Shown: piece after piece, positions 1 to 10,356 of the stretch
Layout: each line of letters begins with the position of its first letter
Position numbering within the stretch: position 1 is the first letter of the stretch
DNA from: Tethya wilhelma
Lineage: Eukaryota; Porifera; Demospongiae; Tethyida; Tethyidae
DNA: 64,000 nt
NCBI GenBank assembly: GCA_964030475.1
Contig: CAXIPT010000004.1
Span: forward strand, 2,895,544-2,959,543
Direction: 5' to 3'
Notes under the pieces: generated by a model
Databases searched by the model: none
What the model was told of the DNA's origin: nothing
What the model saw: the letters and a program-made list of their open reading frames with translations, nothing else
Position numbers and translations under genes: made by a program

Positions 1-60
1 GAGTTCGGTACTGGGAAAGATTTTCGGCGGTAAAAAGGCACTAAATCCAAAAGAAACAGC
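1..60 (+). CDS. FNIP: FNIP exon 1 (5' coding exon, incomplete)
   Basis: Read from base 2, this stretch encodes SSVLGKIFGGKKALNPKETA with a split last codon, followed by a consensus donor (GTGAGT at 61-66). The final GC joins in phase to the T that opens the exon at 32,959, giving ..PKETA-ARERRARS.., which precedes the conserved DPNRVRVVVFRD segment. Vertebrate FNIP proteins also start with a short basic leader before the same segment. The ATG and anything 5' lie outside the window. The oddity is the distance: 33 kb to the next exon, when the gene's other introns are about 0.1-1.9 kb. Either transposons have inflated the intron or two contigs were joined wrongly. The phase match is supportive but could arise by chance. 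Confidence 0.6.
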
Positions 61-1457
61 GTGAGTTGAACTAGAACTAAATTTTCTGAAGCTACTACTG
101 TTTATGAAGTGTGTGAATACATTTAATTTAGTTCCATAGGCTGTCTCCTTTAATGATAAAATGCCTGAGAGAGCCTAGTTTGTGTATCATTTGAAAAAAG
201 TGGGCCATGTGCATATTAACTATTGAGTTTGAAAGCTCTTGCAGCTATGTGTGGAGCACTACAGAAATTAATATAGGCAGCTGCCAGGTCACCTCCATAA
301 GGCCAACATCTATTATTAAACCTCATAACAATAGCATCAGTTTAAAATCCTTCTAGTTTTGATGAAGTCAATTGCAAGTGCTCTATAGTTGGTTGTAGTA
401 CAAAATTTATGGAGTAAAAGTTGAGATACTTGTTATTGAGGCCATGTTTTCTTGCTCGTGTCCTCAGTAATGGTTCATGTTAGCAAGCAATGTGACATGT
501 AAACACCAATGCTTGAAAACTATATCATCATGATTATACTTTATTGTAGTACTATTATTCTGCCTATACTTTGCCTGTGTTTGTTCACGTGCAATGTTGT
601 ATACTTGTTGACAAGACTCCTAGCACATCACAAAAGGAAATGCAAGCAACTTTCGTTGTGTTTTGTTGACCCAAAGTGCTCATCCATTTATGCTTACACT
701 GGTTGAAATCTTGAATGGTTTCTAAGTGTACTATATAATTTATATGGGCCAGACTGGCACATGCAGCCCATGTGGTAGGTATTGAGCCCTTCTGATGTTA
801 GCAATGCTTGCACTGTGTCTATTAGCATTGCTTGTTCTGCGCTATTGACCAGCTAGTGTATACTTGTAGGCCATGCTTCCATATAGTATGAGGTGATTCA
901 ACTAGTGACTCTAGTCCACCAGAAGATGGTCAGATTTTATTGTCAATGCTAGACACACTGGGGTACAAATTAGTTTGCAATTCAACTTTTTACAATTCTT
1001 GAGTCCATCATTAAGTTAATTTTATATAATATAGGAGAGCATTACATGTTGTTACTAGGGATGGGCATTATGGGTTAACTACAAGTGTGTTGCAATTTAT
1101 TTCTAGTTCTCAAAGGGATGGTAGTTAGAAGTCCATTATTGAACTAACAAGCACAGGCACGATGTTTTGAGCATTACCACTTCTTCTTGGATTATTCAGA
1201 CGTGATTTGCATCCACCCTCATGTTGTTGATATCCTGGGATGTTGTCATCATGTGACTGCCTGATGATGTCATTCATGACCCATCACATGTTTATGTCGG
1301 GTTGCAGTATTCATATGCTGTGAACACTTGCAGACTGTGAATGATGTTGTAAGCATGCTTTGATAATCATCCTTAAGATGAAAAAAACCCCAACAAAACT
1401 ACATACAGTGTATGGATGGTTTCTACCCTCTGGTGATGACACTTTCCCTGACTCTAG
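61..1457. other. non-coding, presumed FNIP intron 1 start
   Basis: No reading frame with splice sites or recognisable protein is seen. AT-rich, unique-looking sequence without obvious repeats. Short frames (for example 509-706) look like chance hydrophobic translations. Confidence 0.4.
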
Positions 1458-4017
1458 TGCTTGAATTGTGGACACATATGTATGCTGTAGTTCACATGGT
1501 TCACCTAGAAGCTTACTAATTCTATATAGCTAAGGACTGGACAATATAGGTGATGGTGGAAGACCATATACAATGTAAAATGAGCTTTCTGGGCCAAAGA
1601 AGACTTCAATAAGTATGACAACACTGTGTATAGACACCTTCCTCCAATGTGCTACCCAGATTGCAAACACAAGTGTATACATGCTGTAGTTCATCCTGAG
1701 GCTTCAATACTAGTACTTGACTTTTCAACAATACAGTTTACTCAAACCAGCTAATGATATTCAGAGACCATGTGGTCACATGACTGACCACGTTCAAAGC
1801 ACTGTGGTTTGGCTTGTATGTCCATATATGGAAGACAGGAATGTGCTTGTCTGTATAAAACATGCTGGTGTGTTTGTGTGTGTACCACTACACATCACAT
1901 GACACACGTGGTGTGTATGTGTGTGCATCACGTCAGTTTCAATTGGGCACTACGTTTAATTAAAATCATTGCTCAACATTTCCGGTATACTAGAGCAAGC
2001 CATAGCAACGTTTACACCATGGTTGCTATGGTTGAATCTGAGCCTAGGGCAGTTCATGTTCTTGTAATAACCATTTTTCAAAGAAAACTACACCTGGGGA
2101 GTCCCTTTACACAACCACGCATAGCTTTCCTGTCATATTCAACAACCACGCATGTAGTTTCCCAGTGATGGTACAAACACAATTGAGGAAGGTAGTGACT
2201 TTCCAGAGCTGTGAATTCTATTCAGGATTTTTTGAAAGGTAACTATACACACATAAGTGTAGTAGGAGTCCTAAACATTCTATATTAGCAAAAACTAAAC
2301 CATGAATCTTTTTTTAGAACAGAAATTGAGCAACATAAAATTACATATAAGACGGGTATAGAATGTGTGAAAAAAATAAACAAAAGGCACTATACATCAT
2401 CAAAACTTGTGAGTATTGCAAGGGAGCACTGCTAAATGTCTAATAGAGATGCCTTTGCTGATTCAAGATGCTGACTTAGTGAGGTATGTGGTGTCAGGGC
2501 CAAGTCTGACATTCCATTTGGACTGTGTTCTGATCCGAGCTCCAAAGAAATGTCACCATGCAGTACTGACTGAGCTTCTGTAGAGAAAATACAAACACTT
2601 GGTCAGTTAAAGTAAAATATATCATCAAAAGGACTTACTCTGAGGTTAGTTGTGCATCTTCTCATATTAATCAACCAGCTCGAAGTCATTCTGTGCCGTC
2701 ATCATCGCGATCGAGCATCAGGAGTCAGCAACTTTCCAATCGACAGTCGGTACCACCCAAACTGCACATGTTGAAGGGAAGCAGTACCATTTCTGAAGCA
2801 GTTTATATGAGGTTAGGGGTTATATATAGGTATACAAATCTTAATCCATGCAGCCTTCATAAGCCGATAAGAATTGTCAACAGTTTCCGACACAACGAAC
2901 CACCATGAAATCATCATGAGGGAATTCCTATGACAAATTCACCCTGACAACTAAGCCAATGTACCATAGATAGAAATTATAAGTCTTCTAACATGTCTAG
3001 ATAGAAAATAAGTATATTTAACCATTACAACCTTCATCTATAACATACAAATTATATGCATTGTATGACTATCGAAAACAATGGGGGGGAAAATGGTACA
3101 TTACCTGTATTTGGTATTATCTTGTAGCAGAAGAGTTGAAGTAGTGCCCTAGCCACTTACATAGCTTCAGAAAAATGCAGAGTTCTTTCTGTGCTGCTTT
3201 CAAAACTGAATCCTTCTCATAATTTCACCACGCTATAGCACACGTTCACATTGGTCATTTTTTCTGGTTCTTTTTGGAGGTGAAACTGTCTTCTTCGCTT
3301 TTTTTGCCTAGAGCGAAGTCACGTGGCATAAGCCTATGGAAGTGCCTACATTACAGCGTCCTATTTTTAGAATCAGCGGTTGCTGGGGCGTTGTCAAGGA
3401 CAGGAAATTATTGCGATGACGTCGCTAATGTCAACACGTGCATACGGAATGAAACTGACGTGGCATGTGGAGAGCATGAGCTAAAAATGACCATGAGACT
3501 CTGGCTGAGAGAAGCTTTAGTAACTCTGTGAACCTAGTTAATGAAGTTGTAACCATAAGGTTTGTGCTAGCTGAGTTACAACTGTGCTATGTAGAACTTG
3601 TCTATCTGTGTTTGACGATCCAATAGTCTCCTACCACCTTCTGGTGGACTAGAGTTAAGAGTTGAGCTGCAACTAACTTCTAAACTGTCATACCTATCCC
3701 TGTTGACTTCATAATGGCCTTCTACCACCCTCTGGTGGACTGGAACTAAATGTTGAATTATTGCCATACCATAACTCATTGTGCATAATAATTCTCAATC
3801 TTATAATATTCTAATTTTGTGCTGCATATTGTGTAACCAATACATCATATCCTATAGGGTTATTCGCCTGGTTTATTATGGTCGTATGATGCAAATCAGT
3901 TCACATTAACGACTCGTATTAAGTCTTCCTTCCTTCCCATTCTTTGTGAATAGCTACTGTAGTCAATAGCAACCATATCAAGTATGTAAACAATAGGATC
4001 TCGGTTTCCTATTGTAG
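1458..4017 (+). repeat. segment also present at 30,422-31,437
   Basis: Bases 1,458-1,928 and 3,463-4,017 match 30,422-31,437 almost base for base. The only large difference is a 1.5 kb insertion (1,929-3,462) present here and absent there. The shared part includes a local duplication with CTACCACC..TCTGGTGGACT at about 3,632 and 3,721. After about 4,017 the two copies part: this one lacks the 2.2 kb holding FNIP exon 2 and resumes at an exon 3-like sequence. Read as an allelic or duplicated stretch of FNIP intron 1. Confidence 0.75.
1929..3462. mobile_element. 1.5 kb DNA transposon with 13-bp TIRs and GCAT target duplication
   Basis: The left end CACGTCAGTTTCA (1,929) is matched by its reverse complement ending at 3,462. 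The insert is flanked by GCAT at 1,925-1,928 and 3,463-3,466. The sister copy at about 30,893 has the uninterrupted site with one GCAT, so the boundaries are exact. A 4-bp duplication and CAC.. termini fit the Chapaev branch of the CMC (CACTA-like) superfamily (inference). No transposase frame is visible, so it is probably non-autonomous. Two exon-like frames inside (2,670-2,813 plus; 2,432-2,581 minus) have splice-like borders but could not be joined into a gene. Confidence 0.85.
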
Positions 4018-4087
4018 AAATAATATGAAATAATTTATGTTGTGGAATTAAACTCAAGTAGTATTATTCTCTGTATTGATTCAATAG

Positions 4088-4286
4088 GAGCAGAGATGCA
4101 CCCGTTCTTTGTGTGACATGAGAAGCTCTGAGAGGTTGGAGCAGTCCTTCACCTCATCCTGCAGTGTGCCTCCATCAGTGTCATCATCAACATCACCCAA
4201 GCCATCCGTGACCCAGTCAGCAGGCTGGAGTGGGGAGAACACTGCAGCCAAGACCAGGAGGGCTCACCATCTTTTTCAGGAGACCA
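4088..4286 (+). pseudogene. decayed copy of FNIP exon 3
   Basis: Starts after an AATAG acceptor and is nearly identical to FNIP exon 3 at 33,616-33,810 (EQRCTRSLCDMRSSERLEQS at the start) as far as the codons for KTRRAH. It then diverges, and the GTGAGT donor seen in the other copies is lost (here GACCAGTAGTC). It lacks exon 2 upstream and exon 4 downstream, and sequence after about 4,310 is unrelated. It is therefore a truncated third copy, either a real pseudogene or one end of a badly joined contig. Confidence 0.75.
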
Positions 4287-4646
4287 GTAGTCATTTTGGG
4301 TGGCTACTCAGAGTGCATATACGTCTGGAATACAGCCCACAGGTACCACAGACCAAACTTCGTCTGAGTATCGACTTTGATTCCATCTAGAGCTCATCTA
4401 CCCAGCTGAATCACCCACCATAGCCGTCATCAGTGGACATGGAGTGCACTTACGCCTCGAATACAGCCCACAGGTACCCCAAACACCATGCAACCAAAGT
4501 TCGTCTGAACTGTAAATCTCTTCGCACAGATGCCGCTACTACCGAACTAATCGCTCCCAACGGCAGCTGCATTCAGTTAATTGATGTTTCCACCCCCCCT
4601 CTACATACCACCATTATTCCAGCTCCAAAGAATGCCAGCTAAGAGT

Positions 4647-4938
4647 GACCTGATACCCGACAGACTAGGAGGACGACTTCTCACATAACAATAGAAAATG
4701 GTGGAGATGTGCCAGACTATGTGCACTATCATAAGGTTCGATTTCAGATGATTTATTGCTACAAAGGATGGGTGCGAGTGGCTTATGAAGATCAAGGTGA
4801 TCCTACACTAGTACAAGAAGGAGACTGTCTTTACATCCTCCTGAAATACGTCGTCGTGTGCTGGAATCATCAAAAGTCCTATCAGTCCTATCTTCTCTTG
4901 GTAGTGACAGAGATGAGACAGTGACTGCATGCTGGTGA
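4647..4938 (+). pseudogene. cupin-domain protein fragment, frameshifted
   Basis: Three short frames line up in order like one cupin domain. First comes DLIPDRLGGRLLT, then after a frameshift NGGDVPDYVHYHKVRFQMIY and CYKGWVRVAYEDQGDPTLVQ with EGDC. A second shift near 4,830 is followed by HPPEIRRRVLESSKVLSVL. From memory of the family, the HYHK..FQ..Y..KG.V...YEDQG..F....GDC..QPP..RH.VLE pattern is typical of small cupins known mainly from bacteria, whose metal site uses the His residues. With two frameshifts it cannot make the protein as assembled. Sequencing error is possible but less likely for two sites. The identity rests on recalled motifs, not a search. Confidence 0.55.
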
Positions 4939-5221
4939 TTGCTGTGTCATTCCAGCCAACATGAGAGTCACTCTATCAACTGTTGATGCCAGATTGGAAT
5001 ACCTTGAAGTCTCTTTACCTCCACATCAATAATAATTATTGTGATGTTACTGTTGTGTGAATTTGCATGTGACTGATTCATGATTAGGTTGACTATTAAT
5101 TACATCATCAGCAACTCTATAGCAGTAATTAATTAAACCATGCATGCAACCTGATCGCTTTATCACACACATATATAATTACGCCACCAATTAAGATGCA
5201 GGCATCACATAATTATCTATA
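4939..5221. other. AT-rich spacer, nothing recognised
   Basis: No frame, repeat or regulatory element stands out. Confidence 0.4.
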
Positions 5222-5603
5222 GAGCGGTTGCACTTACGTCATCAAATTTTAATAACTATTAATAAATAGCTATAATTAATTCTATAAATTTATCATGGTT
5301 AGTTTAGCTCAGATTTCAAATTTCAGAGCTTGATTACCTATAGATTATTTTATAAAAATTCTCAAAGTTGGCATTTTAAGTATTGATGGCATTGACGTGT
5401 GGCAAATTTTGCCACACGTCAATGCCATCAATACAAAAATACCAACTTTCAAAAATTTATATAAAATAATCTACTTTGAGTTAAGCCTTCAAACTTGAAA
5501 TATGAGCTATCTAGAAGGTCACAATTGTCTGGAATTTTTTGCAGCTCAATCCAAGCAAGTTTTAATGGGTGGGCGTGGCTGATGACGTCACGTGCAACCG
5601 CTC
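5222..5603. mobile_element. fold-back MITE with GAGCGGTTGCAC ends
   Basis: The ends GAGCGGTTGCAC..ACGTCATCA and TGATGACGTCACGTGCAACCGCTC are inverted repeats. The middle is a near-perfect palindrome centred at about 5,407, with arms of roughly 60 bases around GGCAAATTTTGCC. The whole unit could therefore fold into one long hairpin. No clear target-site duplication was found. A fragment of the same end occurs near 20,390. Confidence 0.75.
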
Positions 5604-5658
5604 TGTAATCATAATTAAGCCTCAGCGCGTGCGTAGCACGTGCAGAGGGTTACGGTAG

Positions 5659-6589
5659 GCTAATTTTCAGAGCTGGCTAATTTTTATCTGACGCACCCTT
5701 TCGGGACGCTAATTTTTATCTGACGCACCCTTTCGGGACTTAGAAATTTTTCACGAGGTCAACACGCTGGTAAAGGTCGTCATGTGGAGTGTATATATAC
5801 CCATTGCATGCAAGCTTGACTTCAGTTTGCTACTCAAACTCCGAGTTCTTCAAGTTGTCTCCTCGTGAGTGTGAGCCAGAGGGGCCTGAGTGAGATCCAC
5901 CACCTGGAGGCCATTGGCAAGAGGAGACTGGAAGGGAGATTCTGTCTGAAGATGAGAAAGATTGCATATTTATTATACAGTCTGCCAGAGACTGCCTATA
6001 TATGAAAGCAAGTGAAATAAACTCATTATTAATAAGTTACTGTATTGTTCTACTCAATCAGATTGTGAGAAGTGCAAAAGCCTCTGCAGAAGTTCAATCT
6101 CCACAGATACAGCCACTGTATACAATCCAACTTCATGCATACATGATTCTATTGCCATTATAATCTATGATGATAATTAAATTGATAATAATATGGTGTC
6201 ACAAGTCTCAACTTACTGAGCTGCATGCCTTATTCAGCCTACTAGGCTACTGATCAATGCAGACTGATCACTGACTGATTATGTAGAAATCAAAGCAGAC
6301 ACAAAAGGCCATCATGACAGCAATGCCACTGAATGGGCAATCACGGTGAAAGTCACTGAGACTATAGCTATAGCTAGCTAGCACTGAGTTGAGCAGAATC
6401 TGTTGCTCTCTACCAAAATTTGTTTTTTTATCTGTAGATGGACACTCAGCTCTGCAAACACTAAGTACAAGTAAAATGCAGTCAAATTTCAAGCTCTAAA
6501 CCTATTTAATTGTGACGACCTTTTCCTATAAGAGATGACCTTGCAAAAATTTTCTAAGTCCCAAAAGGGTGCGTCAGATAAAAATTAGC
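5659..6589. mobile_element. 931-bp TIR element with 9-bp TSD nested in an older element
   Basis: Flanked by exact copies of TTACGGTAG at 5,650-5,658 and 6,590-6,598. Ends are GCTAATTTT..AAAATTAGC, extended by an imperfect inverted repeat of about 65 bp that includes ATCTGACGCACCC and AGGTCGTCA. The 9-bp duplication and long inverted repeats fit a Mutator-like (MULE) non-autonomous element (inference). The left end carries an extra partial duplicate of the terminal motif. No transposase is seen. A TATA-like run (about 5,793) and AATAAA (about 6,016) are present inside. Confidence 0.85.
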
Positions 6590-6601
6590 TTACGGTAGTC
6601 G

Positions 6602-6604
<3 letters not shown>

Positions 6605-6637
<33 letters not shown>
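6605..6637. repeat. (GT)n microsatellite
   Basis: About 16 uninterrupted GT units lying within the AAGCCTCGGC-type element. The other copies carry a shorter CA tract at the same place. Confidence 0.9.
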
Positions 6638-6638
<1 letters not shown>

Positions 6639-6704
6639 TGTTACTAGATAATCTGAAGAACGGCAGCTCTATGGTCCAAACGGAGGGTACTTACGTTCAT
6701 GAAN

Positions 6705-7841
6705 TTTTTTTCAAATTTGTACCATGCAGGTATATATATACCTGCAGCCAACCGCTGCATTAGCCATATCTCTTCTATAGTACTTAAATATACACCCTTG
6801 TATCATGGGAAGCCATACTTTCAAAGGCACCGACAAGGAAATATCGGTTTTAGATTATATATATTGACCGCACTCAACTGCAGGGAAATATCTCGATATT
6901 CCACAGGAAATTCAGTGGAATATATATGCACAGCACGTGGAAAATAGTCATATACAGTAAAAAGAGACTCTAGCGCTTGAGATTCTTCAGAAGACAACTA
7001 GACTATGAATGACAAATATATAGTCATGATAGCTATGTCATGTTTTTATTGTGCTTCAATCACCTAGCTTTTAAGCCAAACAAATTATAACATCAATATA
7101 TAGTAAGCACTTTTGTACACTCTTACATGTGCATGCTTTAATTCTATATTCACGGTACAATCAATATAGCTTTTCCCTCTTGGCAATAAATGTGGCTGTA
7201 ACTATCTAAAATTTAATAATTGTATGAAATAAAAAACTAAAATTGGAAATCGGAAATTTGAAAATTAGAAATTTGGAAGTAAGAAATTTGCAAATTACAA
7301 ATTGAATGCCCTCTTTGGGCCACCATACGTAATTGCCAACATCTCAGGCCTGGTTCACAATATGACACACTGCATGATGCATGCATGTAGTAGTACTTTA
7401 TATTGGTGACGCAGCCGTGACGCAAAAAGGTTAATGCAGAATTAGAAAAGGTTTTTAAGTATACATTTGATGCGCTGCATAGCTGCATTTTAGTGTATGA
7501 AAATTTTTCACCAAAATATTCATGGTGAACCAGCCTGTTTTCATCTAGTGTTATGATTTAATTGGCACAAATTTTTGGCTCTGCACGATTACTTACCTTG
7601 CACTGAGCACCTTACCGCAAGGCACGTAATAATGTGCAGGGCCAAAAATTGTGCAAGCAACAGCTTAATTAAGTGTCAAAGTATACCAGATGAAAACAGT
7701 GCCAATTTGACAATAATTGTTCTGGTTGTGCATTTGCAACTTTTATCGATCGATGTCACTGACACTTGTACAAGCATGCACAGAACATAGTGACAGCCAC
7801 TGGAGTGCTCACTGGTTACAATGAAGGCACCGATGGTGCAT
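6705..7841. other. non-coding stretch after an assembly break
   Basis: No supported gene. It contains a perfect 20-bp palindrome GCAGGTATATATATACCTGC at about 6,727 and a degenerate AAATTNGAAAT run at 7,240-7,302. Open frames here are short and lack splice context. Confidence 0.4.
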
Positions 7842-8695
7842 AAGCCTCGGCGCATATCACCAGAATGTGTAACTAAACAAGAATGACATTGTGCACAAGA
7901 GTGCCATTAGCAATTAATTGCTCTTGTGTGTCTGAAGTCTGGGCTGTGAGACAACCAATAGATCCGGTGACTTGTCTGTCTACTCATAACGACATGATGT
8001 AGCAGTGGCATAATTAGGATAACCGGGCCTCTGGAAGCCACTCAAGTAGTGAACTTGCCTGATAAACACTGCGGATGCTCATTTCACATTTATATTATAG
8101 TTTAACACTACAAGACCAATGCTGATGATTCTATAGGACTATGATGATTCAGTTAGGACTCATGCATGCTGCACTGAGCTAGTAGTGAGACTACAGACTG
8201 ACTCAGTCACTGACACCCATGAACACCGTGATTGCGGCCGGGACTCATGCTTCCAGTGAATAAGCCACTATCGTGTATAGTTCTACAAAGTGTTGTGTTT
8301 TAATACCCTCACTAAATTTAACTTACAAGACTCGTGCAAGCAGTTGAGTTACCTGTTCCAGCACCTGAGCCAAGCACAAGCCAGACTGAGCAGCCTCAAG
8401 CGGCACAACTCCACTGTATTTCTAGATAACGCACACTGCAGGGGGCGTAAACAATAGGTGTGGTTTCGAAGCTAAGCACTCAGAGAAGCACAAAAGCCTC
8501 AGATCTCAGCAACTACAGCATTTCGCAAGATGCTAAATATAATATTTCAAGATAACTTCGATTCATGAACGTAAGTACCTTCCATTTCTCATGTAGAGTT
8601 GCCGTTCTTCAGATTATCTCGTAACAGACAGACGCACACACAAAACGACTACCGTAACCCGAGCCTCTGCACGTGCTACGCATGTGACGAGGCTT
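7842..8695 (+). mobile_element. AAGCCTCGGC-type DNA element, copy 1
   Basis: Begins AAGCCTCGGCGCA and ends in the inverted TGACGAGGCTT. Shares the internal blocks GATAACGCACACT, GCACAAAAGCCTCA, ATTCATGAACGTAAGTACCTT and AACGACTACCGTAA with copies at 14.6-15.5 and 19.5-21.2 kb. The left flank in all three is ATGAARGCACC..GGTGCA, so the element may be longer than drawn. Non-autonomous; no coding capacity seen. Confidence 0.75.
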
Positions 8696-8708
8696 AACTA
8701 TCAAACTC

Positions 8709-8860
8709 CAGAGCTTCAGAGGAGGTACGACACACGAGCGTCAATTCAATGCTTTTACTGACTCAGCATAGTAGGTGCACGTGACCAAATCTAATACCAA
8801 ACTATAGTGGTCACGTGATTGGAATGCGCTAATTGACACTCGCGTGTCGTACCTCCTCTG
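8709..8860. mobile_element. 152-bp MITE with 9-bp TSD
   Basis: ATCAAACTC occurs at 8,700-8,708 and 8,861-8,869, flanking an element that starts CAGAGCTTCAGAGG and ends CCTCCTCTG. Its inverted repeats of about 30 bp contain GGTACGACAC and GTCAATT. The exact 9-bp duplication gives firm ends. Confidence 0.85.
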
Positions 8861-8869
8861 ATCAAACTC

Positions 8870-9253
8870 ATCGCTAGCTAGCAAATAGACTCGATCTGGT
8901 ATTTTAGCGATTCTGCTGATTCAGCACTTTTGAATTTGTGATGATGTCATTTCTATTTAAATATGCAAAAAGTGTAATTTTTACCTATTTTGGCAGTTCA
9001 TTTTAAAAATAGAGACACTTCCCTTCGTAATACCATAGATACAGCCGAAATGCACGTGTCAGCGGCAACGCTTAGAATTTGAGATTTATTTTCTCATTAA
9101 ATATATTCATGAGCAGGCGCACTGCTTACTTTGCAATTTCGTATTCTTTTTTTTTTTCTGTTGACGATCTTAATTTGCCAGCAACTTTCAGTTAGATCTC
9201 CGTATTCAGTGGATGACTAGCTACCTGTAGGTACAAAGTAGCTTAAAATATAC
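8870..9253. other. non-coding, nothing recognised
   Basis: No supported gene or repeat; one T-rich run at about 9,148. Confidence 0.4.
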
Positions 9254-10356
9254 CTACCACAAAAGTAACTATTTCATGAATAAGATCATCTAGGTAGCTT
9301 CCTTTGGGCATGGAACATTTGCGTTTCATAGACATACAAAAGATAAATTCAATTCCATTCACACAATTTTGGACTGAAGTTACTTCAGTGCTAGTAAGTT
9401 TTGTGTCCGGGGTACAGCAGCTGAGCAGTCCTTGAAACAAAATCATGCATATGCATGTCACTGATGATGCTATATTTGGCCTCCAGTACTGAGCGTACTA
9501 ACATAACACAAACTAATTTTGATAAAAATGGATTGCAAACACCTCATTAGAGGGGTAAAACATGATAAATACCACATGGGTATCAAAAATTTTATTCAAT
9601 ACACTGACAATGTTGGTAACCACAGAAAAATTGAAGCTGTCACACATCAGGACTGAATACAGTTAATACTTGAATTACAGAGGGTAACATATAGTAAAAT
9701 ACTCCTCCTGAAGAAAGTGGTTGGACTATTTGTGAGCGAGAAAGTCAAAAAGTTGACTAAGACCATTCTCTACAGTAGGGAAGAATAAAAGAAAACGTCA
9801 ATTTCACACAAGGTTACACTAGTACAGATAGGGTAGGTGTAAAGGTGGATGTGGATATAAGACAGGTAAAAGTACTGTGTGATCCTGCTTGCCAGTGTAA
9901 AAGTATGCAAAAAAAAAAAAAAGAGTCTGAACTGCTTCATACCAAGTCTCTAGTATTCCAGAATTTGTACGTTGATTGACAAAATGTATCAGTTGATCGG
10001 GCAACACATTTACGTATAGTAAATAACCTACAAAATGGATATATACAGAGGGGATTTTATGATGTTAAATGAACTTACAGGCATATATATATGTGTAAGA
10101 GTTATCAAAGTGAAGCACTTTTGTGCTACTTTTACAAAACAACACTCATCTATGCACAAAGCAAACAGTGAAATCGATACCGTCGCACAAGGCTATACTG
10201 GTGGAACATTTGCGTTTCATAAACAATCAAAGCTTATGATTCAAACACGAATGACTACAATAATAGTACAACACGATTTACAACTTTTACCTGTGTCCGT
10301 CCTTTCAAGTACTTTTGTAACAAGAGGCTGTTGAGCTTGAGGCAGCTGTACGCCAT
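9254..10356 (-). CDS. possible spliced gene, unrecognised (uncertain model)
   Basis: A convincing first exon lies at 10,356-10,291: ATG, then AYSCLKLNSLLLQKYLKGRT and a Gln codon, ending at a good donor (GTAAAAG). Lower down, 10,027-9,930 reads YLLYVNVLPDQLIHFVNQRT and more after a TTTTGTAG acceptor. The stretch 9,430-9,254 reads GLLSCCTPDTKL.. to ..DDLIHEIVTFVV between a TTTCAAG acceptor and a GTATAT donor. Exon 1 ends in phase 0, whereas the two later pieces need phase 1, so an exon is missing or one piece is wrong. I do not recognise the product. The first exon alone is the best supported part. Confidence 0.3.

Larger units (their letters stand above)
5617..6703 (-). mobile_element. AAGCCTCGGC-type element, inverted copy, interrupted
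   Basis: From the terminus AAGCCTCAGCGCGTGCGTAG, through GTTACGGTAGTCGTTTTGTG and the (GT)n run to GTACTTACGTTCATGAA at the n (6,704), this is the reverse complement of the right ends of the elements at 8.6, 15.4 and 21.1 kb. A second transposon (5,659-6,589) interrupts it, and the n cuts off its other end. Confidence 0.75.

Noticed and set aside
2693..2908. Plus-strand frame with SSSRSSIRSQQL, and an overlapping minus-strand exon-like frame at 2,432-2,581
   Set aside because: Both lie inside the 1.5 kb transposon. The minus pair GTAAGT donor and CTACAG acceptor would join through an in-frame stop. Not enough for a gene call.
5793..6030. TATATATA and AATAAA inside the 931-bp element as an LTR
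   Set aside because: The unit has inverted terminal repeats with a 9-bp target duplication, not direct LTR ends of TG..CA type with a 4-6 bp duplication.
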